DNA from: a virus
IMG/VR virus record: IMGVR_UViG_3300033148_006201
Location: 1-20,822 of that record
Direction: 5' to 3' (one strand)
DNA: 20,822 nt
Shown: positions 14,439 through 20,822 of the stretch, one piece after another
How the letters are laid out: every line of letters begins with the position of its first letter
Numbering within the stretch: position 1 is the stretch's first letter
Translations under genes and position numbers: made by a program
Notes under the pieces: generated by a model
Database searches by the model: none
Seen by the model: the letters and a program-made list of their open reading frames with translations, nothing else
What the model was told of the DNA's origin: nothing

Positions 14439-14490
14439 ATAAGATTCACCCGGAAGGTTCACCCACAATATTCGCCCATGCAATTCGCCC
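14439..14490 (+). repeat. Right iteron array: four tandem 13-bp repeats
   Basis: Units on the + strand are ATAAGATTCACCC (14439-14451), GGAAGGTTCACCC (14452-14464), ACAATATTCGCCC (14465-14477) and ATGCAATTCGCCC (14478-14490), preceded by TGCCGGACAT (14423-14432). The array mirrors the left one exactly about 14298.5: same number, phase and distance. Confidence 0.85.
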
Positions 14491-14550
14491 AATGTGTTGG
14501 GTAGTAAGATTGGGTTGCTTAGAGAACATCGGCCCACGGTGGCATTATCC

Positions 14551-14605
14551 AATGTGTTTACCGCGCGGTTTATTCGGAATTAAATGCGCCCTATTCGAGA
14601 GTTGG
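14551..14605 (+). repeat. Right outer arm of inverted duplication
   Basis: Carries AATGTGTTTACCGCGCG (14551-14567) and CCCTATTCGAGAGTTGG (14589-14605), the inverted counterpart of 13932-13987. The 17-base second block is identical in the two arms. Confidence 0.85.
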
Positions 14606-14660
14606 TATGTTATCGGCAACGCCACGATGGGATGACGGTGGCCGCACCAGGGGTTTATCT

Positions 14661-14700
14661 AATGTGTTTACCGCGCGTTTAATAAATATACCGCGTGTTT
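14661..14700 (+). repeat. Third copy of the AATGTGTTTACCGCGCG repeat plus a partial copy
   Basis: AATGTGTTTACCGCGCG recurs directly at 14661-14677, followed by TTTAAT, then ATACCGCGTGTTTAAT from about 14688, which looks like a degenerate second unit. These direct copies lie just outside the right arm. Confidence 0.75.
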
Positions 14701-14873
14701 AATTTTATTCATCCGCTTGAATATTTATGAACTTTCACAATCCAAGCCCGGAGTTTGTTGTTTCTATCTTGGGGCTGGACGGGTCAGCGGAGCTTATGGA
14801 AGCATAAAAGATATAAATAAGAGTGGGATAGCCTCATACCCTTATGAAAAGTACAAACATGGCCAAAAAACAT
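14701..14873. other. Intergenic stretch with no convincing gene
   Basis: A TTG-initiated frame from 14717 to 14968 (83 codons) crosses this stretch, but it lacks a ribosome site and runs through the rightward promoter, so I do not call it. The stretch is AT-richer than the genes around it. No terminator or clear repeat seen. Confidence 0.5.
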
Positions 14874-14911
14874 TTGACAACCCGGCCGGAATGTGGTATC
14901 ATGGGGTGTCA
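14874..14911 (+). promoter_or_regulatory. Sigma70-type promoter for the rightward (packaging/head) genes
   Basis: TTGACA at 14874-14879, 17-base spacer, TATCAT at 14897-14902 (one mismatch), with TGTGG before the -10 as in the leftward promoter. Start predicted at about 14909-14911, directly before the ATG at 14912. Spacer length and -10 to ATG distance (9 bases) equal those of the opposite promoter. Confidence 0.85.
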
Positions 14912-14968
14912 ATGGATGGATGGGCCAACCATCGGTCCATTGGCGAGATCATTGAAAGGAGAAAATGA
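14912..14968 (+). CDS. Leaderless leader peptide (18 aa)
   Basis: ATG at 14912-14914 lies 9 bases after the -10 box, so the mRNA would begin at or just before it. The 18-codon frame MDGWANHRSIGEIIERRK ends in TGA at 14966-14968, one base before the next gene's ATG at 14970, and contains that gene's GAAAGGAG ribosome site. It starts Met-Asp-Gly, like the first gene of the leftward operon. It may couple or regulate translation of the 158-aa gene. Confidence 0.5.
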   Translation: MDGWANHRSIGEIIERRK

Positions 14969-14969
14969 T

Positions 14970-15446
14970 ATGGCACGACGCATAACGCGTACCATTAACG
15001 TGGAAGACGGAACTATCGCCTTCCGTGTCGACGGTACGGAGGTACTAAATGTCTGGCTTGAAGATTTCAAGCCAGATATGCTGAGACGGCTGACGCTCCA
15101 TGGCATCTCCCAAAAGATTGGGGATGCTGCTGCTGGGCTGGGCGACGCGGAAATGATCCGGGCTGCTCTGATTAATACTGCAGAGATGCTCCGCAACGGC
15201 AATTGGGGTGCCGAACGGGCGCCCGGAAAGCCGAGAGTAACCCTCTTGGCCGAAGCGATTGCCAGAGTGAAGCAATCGCTTGGGCAAGACCGAACGCCTG
15301 AGGATGTCCAGAAAAAGCTGGACGTCATGGACCGTAAAGAGAAGGCCGAGGTGCGGAAGCATCCGGCCGTTCGCAAGGCTATGGAACAAATCCGGGAGGA
15401 ACGGCAGAAAGACGTTCCCTCGGATGAAGTTCTCGAAAATCTTTGA
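14970..15446 (+). CDS. Small phage protein, unknown function, first main gene of the rightward operon (158 aa)
   Basis: Start ATG at 14970 follows AAAGGAG; the upstream open frame to 14844 is not used because it precedes the transcript start. The 158-aa product has a beta-rich N-terminus (RRITRTINVEDGTIAFRVDG), then a helical MLRRLTLHGISQKIGDAAAGLGD, an amphipathic middle and a charged Lys/Glu-rich C-terminal half ending SDEVLENL. The LALHG-xxQKxGDxxAG-like pattern is one I associate with small phage proteins of unknown role, often encoded near terminase genes. No catalytic residues evident. A stem-loop follows at 15460-15490. Confidence 0.85.
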   Translation: MARRITRTINVEDGTIAFRVDGTEVLNVWLEDFKPDMLRRLTLHGISQKIGDAAAGLGDAEMIRAALINTAEMLRNGNWGAERAPGKPRVTLLAEAIARVKQSLGQDRTPEDVQKKLDVMDRKEKAEVRKHPAVRKAMEQIREERQKDVPSDEVLENL

Positions 15447-15459
15447 TTCGACCAAACCG

Positions 15460-15490
15460 GGGGAATCCGGACCGAACATCCGGATTCCCC
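15460..15490 (+). other. Perfect 11-bp stem-loop downstream of the 158-aa gene
   Basis: GGGGAATCCGG (15460-15470) and CCGGATTCCCC (15480-15490) pair perfectly around a 9-base loop (ACCGAACAT), 14 bases after the stop. No T-run follows, so it is not a classic intrinsic terminator. It could be a weak terminator, an RNA-stability or processing site, or a protein-binding DNA palindrome near the packaging genes. Confidence 0.7.
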
Positions 15491-15508
15491 AAACTTCGGG
15501 ACGGTAAG

Positions 15509-15685
15509 GTGACCGAAACGATCAGGTTTATAGAGGTGATGAAAGAAGGTAAGCCGATGGAGTTTACCAATTCGGTCAACTTTGGACGCGGGGGAGTGGG
15601 CCGGCCCTCCCGGAGCGGGGTGGCGCTTCGACTTCTAAACACCCCTCACCCCTCCGCCCCACGCCCCAATAAAAGGCGCATTTAA
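15509..15685 (+). CDS. Possible small gene, unknown (58 aa with GTG start)
   Basis: An open frame ends in TAA at 15683-15685, immediately before the small terminase ATG. GTG at 15509 gives 58 aa; later ATGs at 15539 and 15557 give shorter forms, the last behind GAAGGT. The N-terminal part (ETIRFIEVMKEGKPMEFTNSV) reads like protein. The C-terminal part is Gly/Arg/Pro-rich and coincides with a C-rich DNA tract, so it may be non-coding. Low confidence. Confidence 0.3.
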   Translation: MTETIRFIEVMKEGKPMEFTNSVNFGRGGVGRPSRSGVALRLLNTPHPSAPRPNKRRI

Positions 15686-16144
15686 ATGATCCAAAAGCTC
15701 AATCATAGGCACCAGGCCATCGTGAATTGGCTCCTGGCGAACCCGCATAGGAGTTTGGGGGAGTGTGCGCGGGAACTGGGCTATACGCAGGCCTGGCTCT
15801 CGACGATTGTGCATTCGGATGCTTTTCAGGCGCTTTACCAGGAGCGGGCGCGCGAGGCCGGGGTTGAGGCGGTGCATACGATGAAGAATAGGCTTCTGAG
15901 GGTAGCACTGCTTACCCTCGACCGGATGGAGGAGAAGCTGGAGGTGCCGGATAAGGCCTCGGAGCGCTTTTTAACGGATACTTCGAGGACGGTCCTGGGG
16001 GCGCTGGGCTATGGGCCGCAGGCGCAGGTGCGGGGGGCGGAAGTTTCGAAGCATTTGCACCTGCACGTGGCGGCCGAGGACCTTGAAAGGGCTCGCGAGC
16101 GGGCCGCGATTGCCCTTTCGGGCGAAAGGGAAGGAGGTCACTAG
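15686..16144 (+). CDS. terS: Terminase small subunit (152 aa)
   Basis: The 152-aa product has an N-terminal helix-turn-helix (HRHQAIVNWLLANPHRSLGECARELGYTQAWLSTI), which would recognise the packaging start on phage DNA, followed by long helices (oligomerisation) and a charged C-terminus (EDLERARERAAIALS). Size and layout fit small terminases, and it sits directly before the large subunit with overlapping stop and start (TAGTG at 16142-16146). ATG at 15686 has AAAAGG upstream. The HTH is clear; the family name rests mainly on the neighbour. Confidence 0.85.
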   Translation: MIQKLNHRHQAIVNWLLANPHRSLGECARELGYTQAWLSTIVHSDAFQALYQERAREAGVEAVHTMKNRLLRVALLTLDRMEEKLEVPDKASERFLTDTSRTVLGALGYGPQAQVRGAEVSKHLHLHVAAEDLERARERAAIALSGEREGGH

Positions 16145-17637
16145 TGGGGGCTCAAGTCGCAGTTGCGAATCGAGGCGCCGTCGTGCCCGCCTCGGAGTTG
16201 GTGACTCTTTGCGCGCTCGACAAGGAGCTCTACTGCAAGACCTTCTTCCCGCAGACCTATAGGCAAAAGGTCCCGGCGTTTCACCTTGAACTTTGGGACC
16301 GATTAGAACGGCGCGGTGGAAGGCAGGTGGCCGTGAAGGTCTTTCGCGGGGGCGGTAAGACCACGACGCTCAGGACCTTTACCTCGAAGCGAATTGCCTA
16401 TGGCACGTCGAGGACTATTTTGTTCACCAGTGCCTCGCAAGAACATGCAAAGACCTCTCTTGCTTGGCTCCGCCGGGCGGTTGAGTTTAATAAGCAGTGG
16501 ACGAGTATCTACGGTCTCCGGCCCGGAAACAAGTGGACCGACGAGCAGATACAGATTCGGCACGATGTTCTGGGCATCACGGTTACCGTCATCGCGGCAG
16601 GTATCACGGGGCAAATCCGGGGCCTGAACATCGACGACTACCGCCCGGATTTGATTGTCTGCGACGATCCTTGTACCGAAGAAAATACCGGAACGCCCGA
16701 GCAGCGAGAGAAGCTCGCGCGTCTTTTCTTTGGTGCACTGGCCCAAAGTCTCACCCCTTCGAGCGAATGTCCAGATGCCAAGATCGTTCTCCTGCAAACG
16801 CCCCTACACCAAGAGGATCTCGTAAACATGTGTGAGAAAGATCCTTCGTGGGTGACGATTTCCTACGGCATCCTGGACGAGAACGAAAAGAGCCGGTGGG
16901 AAGAGAGATATCCTACGGAAGAAGTTCTAAAAGAACGCCAGGAATACGACCAGCGGGGGCAGTTGCCACTTTGGCTCAGGGAAAAACAGTGCGTCGTCAC
17001 TAGCGTCTCGACGGCCCATTTCCGCGAGGAGTGGCTTAAGTATTGGGACATCTTACCTGAACGAATGGTCACCGTAATGGGCATTGATCCAGTACCGCCG
17101 CCGAGCGATGCACAGATCCAAAAGGGCCTCGAACGGCGCGACTACGAGGTCCTGGCGGTAGTGGGAATGCACCAGGGGGATTTTTATCTCCTCGACTACC
17201 GGAAGTCCCGGGGCCACCAGCCCGACTGGACGGAGGCCCAGTTCTTCGAGCTTTTGGATAAGTGGCGGCCGCTCAAGGTCCAGGTCGAGGGCGTGGCCTA
17301 CCAACGGACGCTGAAGTGGATTCTCGAACAGGGCATGAAGCGGCGGCGGCGCTATGTTCAGATAGACGCGCCGACCGAGAGGCGAAAGAAGGTTCATCGG
17401 ATCGTCCAGGCCTTCAGCGGCATAGCCTCGTCGGGCCGCTTTTATATACACCCGAGAATGGTAGATTTTAAAGAGCAATTCATATCTTACCCTTTCACAG
17501 CCCACGACGACCTTCTCGACGCCGTGGCGATGGGCCTCGGAGCCCTCGAAGATCTCGACATTGGAGAGGAAAGCGAGGCCTTCGAGACCAAGGAAGAACG
17601 GGATTTCGAGCTTTACGAATGGAGGACGGCACCGTGA
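16144..17637 (+). CDS. terL: Terminase large subunit, packaging ATPase/nuclease (497 aa)
   Basis: N-terminal ATPase domain: Walker A-like VFRGGGKTT at 66-74 and Walker B LIVCDDP at 170-176, powering DNA translocation into the prohead. C-terminal RNase H-fold nuclease: MGIDPVPP with D315, VEGVAYQ with E382, and HDDLLDAVAMG with D455/D456 and D459, cutting the concatemer. 497 aa is normal for the family. The start is GTG at 16144, with AGGAGG 6 to 7 bases upstream, overlapping the small subunit stop. The TGA lies inside a 12-bp inverted repeat (17635-17700). Confidence 0.96.
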   Translation: MGAQVAVANRGAVVPASELVTLCALDKELYCKTFFPQTYRQKVPAFHLELWDRLERRGGRQVAVKVFRGGGKTTTLRTFTSKRIAYGTSRTILFTSASQEHAKTSLAWLRRAVEFNKQWTSIYGLRPGNKWTDEQIQIRHDVLGITVTVIAAGITGQIRGLNIDDYRPDLIVCDDPCTEENTGTPEQREKLARLFFGALAQSLTPSSECPDAKIVLLQTPLHQEDLVNMCEKDPSWVTISYGILDENEKSRWEERYPTEEVLKERQEYDQRGQLPLWLREKQCVVTSVSTAHFREEWLKYWDILPERMVTVMGIDPVPPPSDAQIQKGLERRDYEVLAVVGMHQGDFYLLDYRKSRGHQPDWTEAQFFELLDKWRPLKVQVEGVAYQRTLKWILEQGMKRRRRYVQIDAPTERRKKVHRIVQAFSGIASSGRFYIHPRMVDFKEQFISYPFTAHDDLLDAVAMGLGALEDLDIGEESEAFETKEERDFELYEWRTAP

Positions 17638-17700
17638 GAGAGGCACTTCCCTCCCCAATTCGCCAGACGTGGTCCCAACCATCAATGGGTGCCTCTCTCA
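17635..17700 (+). other. Perfect 12-bp inverted repeat spanning the terL stop
   Basis: TGAGAGAGGCAC (17635-17646) contains the terL stop codon and pairs with GTGCCTCTCTCA (17689-17700) across a 42-base loop. The right half ends 4 bases before the AAGGAGG-type ribosome site of the next gene. In RNA it would shield neither site fully but could stabilise mRNA ends or modulate read-through between terL and the head genes. No T-run follows, so not a normal terminator. Confidence 0.75.
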
Positions 17701-17713
17701 CTAAGGAGGCAGT

Positions 17714-18346
17714 ATGACAATAGCGGATTTGATGGGAGCACCTTCGTACGAGGAGCATCCGGGGTTTAATCCACAGTACTATGCCGACGAGCGGACGGCC
17801 CAAGAACTGGCCCGGATCTTTGGCGGCGAGGTGCGGCGGACGGGAGACTATAGCGGCGGGCCGTTTGATATTCCGGGCCACTGGCAGGTCGTGGTTAACG
17901 GAGTCCCGTTCAATGCGGCCCTTCTCTATAATATGTTTAGGAACGATATTAACCTGGGCCTCGGGCAGTTGGCCGATCTCTTCGCTCAGAGGGGCCTGGA
18001 GTACCGGCCCGGCGGCGAGCTTGCCGGGTATGAGGTGCCGCGCTGGGGGCCTGTTCAGAGGGTCACGGATGCTACCGGAAAGCCAGTGGGGCCGGAGACT
18101 GCTGTAGGCCCTTGGAGCACGGCGGCCGCGCCGGAGTTGGAGGAACAGCGCCGCGGGCCTCGAACAGGCAGCCGGGGGGCCGAGACTCCCTTCTACTGGC
18201 CAGACCAAAATCAAAAGGCCATGGAGGCCCTGAAGCTCTTGGCCCCGCTTTTCCAACAGCCACGGGGTACTTCGGCCATCGGGGGCTACGCCGCGCCGGT
18301 CGTAGGATCGAACGCGCCGTTGCAGAGTCAGTTTGCGCTCTTTTAA
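17714..18346 (+). CDS. Unknown protein between terminase and portal (210 aa)
   Basis: The 210-aa product shows ARIFGGEVRRTGDYSGGPF and IPGHWQVVVNGVPFNAALLYNMF (about residues 32-77), then a Pro/Gly-rich low-complexity middle and a C-terminal part with EALKLLAPLFQQ. ATG at 17714 follows AAGGAGG. Placement between terL and portal suggests a head or head-tail accessory protein, but I do not recognise the family. No membrane or signal segment. Confidence 0.8.
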   Translation: MTIADLMGAPSYEEHPGFNPQYYADERTAQELARIFGGEVRRTGDYSGGPFDIPGHWQVVVNGVPFNAALLYNMFRNDINLGLGQLADLFAQRGLEYRPGGELAGYEVPRWGPVQRVTDATGKPVGPETAVGPWSTAAAPELEEQRRGPRTGSRGAETPFYWPDQNQKAMEALKLLAPLFQQPRGTSAIGGYAAPVVGSNAPLQSQFALF

Positions 18347-18355
18347 GGGGTAAAG

Positions 18356-20227
18356 ATGCTAGCACAGGGCATTCAGATCAAATACGGAACGGAGCAGCAC
18401 GATAAGATCCTGGCTGCCGTAAAGGAGCGCTATCGGCTCTCTTATCAGAAGATGAGCAAGCGGCATGAGTCCTGGGACGAGGCTGATAAGCTATTCCGTT
18501 CCTACGTTCACGAAACGGACGAGGATAAAGAGCGTAAGGAGGCCCGGGAAGGTGGCCTTCCGCAGTACACAACGATTACGATCCCCTATAGCTACGCAAC
18601 ACTTCTAACGGCCCATACTTACTGGAGCGCAGTGTTTCTTGGACGGAACCCCGTCTTCCAGTACACCGCCCGCCACGGCGAGACACAGCAACAGGTGCAA
18701 GCGGTCGAGGCCCTGATAGACTATCAGCGAGACGTGGGCCAGATGCTCGTTCCTCTCTATATGTGGCTTCTCGATGCAGGTAAGTACGGTTTCGGAGTTT
18801 TGGGGGATTACTGGACCGTCGAAAAGAGCGCCGTGGTTCGGATTGTGGAGGAGCCCAAGAAACTTTGGGGCGTCCCCCTTCTCGATAAGACGGAGAAGAA
18901 GCGCCTCAAGACTCTCATCACGAGTTACGAGGGCAATAAGCTATTCAACATCCGGCCCTATGACTTCTTTCCAGATCCGAGGGTTTCGCTCGTTAACTTC
19001 CAAGAGGGGGAGTTTTGCGGGCGCCTTACGCAGGTAGGCTGGAATACCATTCGAAGGCGGGCGGATGAGGGTTATTATTTCAATACCGAAGTAGTAGCTC
19101 AGCTGCCCCCTGGCAGTTCGATCCAGCGAGTGGATGAGCCGTATGGGAGCGAACTTCCCGACAGGCCTGGTACAGATACCGTCCTTCGAGGGGTCTATGG
19201 GGACAAAGACTACGTTGAGCTTCTAGAAATGATCATCGAGCTCGATCCGAAGGAGTGGAAACTTGGCCCTCAGCATTGGCCCGAAAAGTGGGTTTTCACC
19301 GTGGCCGGGGGCCGGGTGGTTATCGGAGCGCAGCCGCTCGGGCTAATGCACAATAAGTTTCCCTATCTGCTTCAGATCTACGAGCTGGATGCCTATGGCC
19401 ACGAACTGAGGGGCTTGCTTGAAATCCTCCAGCCGCTGAACGAAACTCTAGATTGGCTTTTTAATAGTCATTTCTACAACGTCCGGAAGGTTCTTAATGA
19501 TCAAATTGTCGTAGATCCGGGCCGGATTCGCCTAAAGGACCTTACCGACGGCGGGCCGGGCCGGGTGATTCGGTTGAAGCCGGGGGCCTACGGTACCGAT
19601 CCGAGAAGTGCGGTTTTCCAGATGCAAGTGGTCGATGTAACGGCCCAACACCTGCGAGATGCGATGCTCATCGGAGAACTAATGCAACGCGTCTCCGGCG
19701 TTACGGATAATGTGATGGGCATGGTAAGCCCCAGGGGCCGAAAAACGGCAACCGAAATTCGGACTTCGAGTTCATTCTCCGTGAACCGACTTCGCACGCA
19801 GGCGGAGCTTAATTCCGCAGTCGGTATGGCCCCTTTGGGCCAGATGCTCCTTCAGAATACCCAACAGTTCTACGACACGGAACAGAAATTCCGTATCGCG
19901 GGGGACCTGTTAGAAAAGGCGGAGCCTTTCGTTCAAGTAACGCCCGAGATGATTGCCGGGGCTTTTGATTTCGTACCCGTCGACGGAACGCTGCCCATTG
20001 ACCGGTTCGCCCAGGCGAACCTTTGGAAAGAGCTCCTCACGGTCCTAAGCAGCGTCCCACCGTTAGCCCAGCAGTACGACATCGCAGGCATCTTTAGTTG
20101 GGTCGCGCAGCTCTCTGGTCTAAAGAACATTACACAATTCCGTATTAAGCCGGACGAGGCGGTCCAGCAAGAATTGCAGCAGGGAAACATCATTCCATTG
20201 CAGGGGAGGGAAATGCAAGGTGGTTGA
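18356..20227 (+). CDS. Portal (head-tail connector) protein (623 aa)
   Basis: The 623-aa protein follows terminase and has portal-type content: an N-terminal helical part (KILAAVKERYRLSYQKMSKRHESWDEADKLF), a middle with LLEILQPLNETLDWLFNSHFYNVRK and PGRVIRLKPGAY, and the RKTATEIRTSS motif with a long helix (VNRLRTQAELNSAVGMAPLGQMLL), as in large podovirus-like connectors. It should form the dodecameric ring through which DNA enters and leaves the head. ATG at 18356 follows AAGGGGT. It overlaps the next gene by 8 bases. Length is in the usual 500-750 range. Confidence 0.85.
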   Translation: MLAQGIQIKYGTEQHDKILAAVKERYRLSYQKMSKRHESWDEADKLFRSYVHETDEDKERKEAREGGLPQYTTITIPYSYATLLTAHTYWSAVFLGRNPVFQYTARHGETQQQVQAVEALIDYQRDVGQMLVPLYMWLLDAGKYGFGVLGDYWTVEKSAVVRIVEEPKKLWGVPLLDKTEKKRLKTLITSYEGNKLFNIRPYDFFPDPRVSLVNFQEGEFCGRLTQVGWNTIRRRADEGYYFNTEVVAQLPPGSSIQRVDEPYGSELPDRPGTDTVLRGVYGDKDYVELLEMIIELDPKEWKLGPQHWPEKWVFTVAGGRVVIGAQPLGLMHNKFPYLLQIYELDAYGHELRGLLEILQPLNETLDWLFNSHFYNVRKVLNDQIVVDPGRIRLKDLTDGGPGRVIRLKPGAYGTDPRSAVFQMQVVDVTAQHLRDAMLIGELMQRVSGVTDNVMGMVSPRGRKTATEIRTSSSFSVNRLRTQAELNSAVGMAPLGQMLLQNTQQFYDTEQKFRIAGDLLEKAEPFVQVTPEMIAGAFDFVPVDGTLPIDRFAQANLWKELLTVLSSVPPLAQQYDIAGIFSWVAQLSGLKNITQFRIKPDEAVQQELQQGNIIPLQGREMQGG

Positions 20228-20522
20228 CGAAAATAGACTCGCGGAGCTGAGAGCGCAGCAAAGCGCCCTTAAAAAGCTTCTAGAGGGCCGTGGCTGGGCA
20301 GAGCTTAAACGAGCCCTTGAAGAGCAGATTCGGGGGCGGAGGCAAAGGATCTTTGGTCTAGAATTCAAGGGCATTGAGGATCTTTCCGAGCTCCTCCGAA
20401 CGAGGGGCGAGATTGCGGGCCTGTTGCTCGCTATCCAGATGCCCGAGTTAATGCTCGAAGATTTGAGGGAAGACATCCAGCAAATGCTGGAAGAGGACCG
20501 GGAGGAAAAGAAGAATGAGTGA
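20220..20522 (+). CDS. Small helical protein, unknown (100 aa)
   Basis: GTG at 20220 follows AGGGGAGGG and gives a 100-aa, nearly all-helical, highly charged product (LAELRAQQSALKKLLEG; LKRALEEQIRGRRQ; LMLEDLREDIQQMLEEDREEK). It overlaps the portal and the scaffold-like gene by 8 bases each. Position suggests a head-assembly accessory or a virion protein; the function is unknown. Confidence 0.78.
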   Translation: MVDENRLAELRAQQSALKKLLEGRGWAELKRALEEQIRGRRQRIFGLEFKGIEDLSELLRTRGEIAGLLLAIQMPELMLEDLREDIQQMLEEDREEKKNE

Positions 20523-20822
20523 AGAGGCACGACAAGAAGACAACGGGTTTAATGACATCCTCGCAGTAGTCGGGGAAGAAGGCGAGGCGGCCTCTGAGGA
20601 GGCCCCGGTTGAGGAGCCCCAGGAGTCTGAACCTGAACCGGCCGAAAAAACAGAGGAAAAGGAGGTAGAAAAGCAGGACACTGCTCCTCCTGGAGGGCCG
20701 GAGCCGGTGAAGGAAGAGGACTCAAAGGCCAAACCGGAGCCTCCTCCAAAAGCTCCCCCGAGGGAGCCGGAGGAGCCAGCCACAACTAAGGGGCGTGGGC
20801 CAACAGAAGAAGAACTCCAGGC
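20515..20822 (+). CDS. Probable scaffolding protein, N-terminal part (cut off by window edge)
   Basis: ATG at 20515 opens 102 codons to the window end, with no stop. The visible part is acidic and Pro/Glu/Lys-rich, low complexity (AEKTEEKEVEKQDT; PEPPPKAPPREPEEP), as in the disordered start of phage scaffolding proteins, and it follows portal. It is preceded by GGAGG at about 10-13 bases. The rest of the protein, and so proof, lies outside. Confidence 0.65.
   Translation, partial: MSEEARQEDNGFNDILAVVGEEGEAASEEAPVEEPQESEPEPAEKTEEKEVEKQDTAPPGGPEPVKEEDSKAKPEPPPKAPPREPEEPATTKGRGPTEEELQ

Larger units (their letters stand above)
13881..14700. other. Candidate replication origin / divergent control region built as a large imperfect inverted duplication
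   Basis: About 800 bases without a convincing gene between two divergent promoters. It contains two opposed arrays of 13-bp repeats, outer inverted arms, three GGAGGGTTTA direct repeats on the + strand (13881, 14241, 14274 region), and an AT-rich core with 17 consecutive A (14302-14318). A TTGACA at 14372-14377 lacks a convincing -10 at the right distance. Iterons plus an unwinding-prone AT core are typical of origins; they could also be operator arrays for a regulator of both promoters. The + strand is purine-rich left of the core (14210-14300), another origin-like skew. Confidence 0.65.

Noticed and set aside
14357-14635. 92-codon plus-strand frame
   Set aside because: It spans the right iteron array and outer arm; the product has no protein-like pattern and there is no ribosome site.
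14717-14968. 83-codon TTG-initiated frame
   Set aside because: No ribosome site, and it crosses the rightward promoter. Only its last 18 codons (from 14912) would be transcribed from that promoter, and these are kept as the leader peptide.

Overview
This window looks like the central part of a lytic-type tailed phage genome (or a prophage or metagenomic phage contig). The evidence is a terminase pair followed by a portal gene and a scaffold-like gene on the + strand, and a long, tightly packed operon of replication, recombination, modification and unknown small genes on the - strand. No integrase, lysogeny repressor, tRNA, CRISPR array or insertion sequence was seen. Host cannot be named. The two main promoters match the bacterial housekeeping sigma consensus (TTGACA, 17 bp, TATAAT or TATCAT), and both seem to make leaderless transcripts. 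That is commonest in hosts such as Deinococcus-Thermus or Actinobacteria, but this is only a hint.

Layout. (1) Positions 1 to 13797, minus strand: about 27 genes read leftward from one promoter (13800-13835). Twelve of the 26 gene junctions are exact 4-base ATGA overlaps, so the block is probably one translationally coupled operon. Its promoter-proximal half (13797 to 9058) holds small unknown proteins, including two paralogous groups. The middle holds a two-domain glycosyltransferase, a coiled-coil protein and a ribbon-helix-helix-like protein. The distal half is the DNA module: a RecB/Cas4-like nuclease with probable Fe-S cysteines, a Sak4-like RecA-fold ATPase, an SSB-like protein, a zinc-ribbon protein, a ParB-domain/DNA-methyltransferase fusion, and a uracil-DNA-glycosylase/family A DNA polymerase fusion that runs off the left edge. 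No helicase, primase or replication initiator is visible here.

(2) Positions 13798 to 14911: a non-coding divergent region built as a large imperfect inverted duplication. Its core is two arrays of four tandem 13-bp repeats (14107-14158 and 14439-14490) in opposite orientation, exactly symmetrical about 14298.5. They flank an AT-rich centre with a 17-A run. Further arms and direct repeats lie outside. This is the best candidate for a replication origin or iteron-type control region and is the most unusual thing in the window. The two divergent promoters bracket it, and each places an ATG-GAT-GG. (Met-Asp-Gly) start exactly 9 bases after the -10 box.

(3) Positions 14912 to 20822, plus strand: an 18-codon leader peptide, a small conserved-type phage protein, small and large terminase, an unknown 210-aa protein, the portal protein, a 100-aa helical protein, and the start of an acidic Pro/Glu-rich protein that is probably the scaffold. 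Two strong inverted repeats lie between genes (15460-15490 and 17635-17700).

Together: transcription diverges from the repeat region, leftward for DNA metabolism and modification, rightward for packaging and head assembly.
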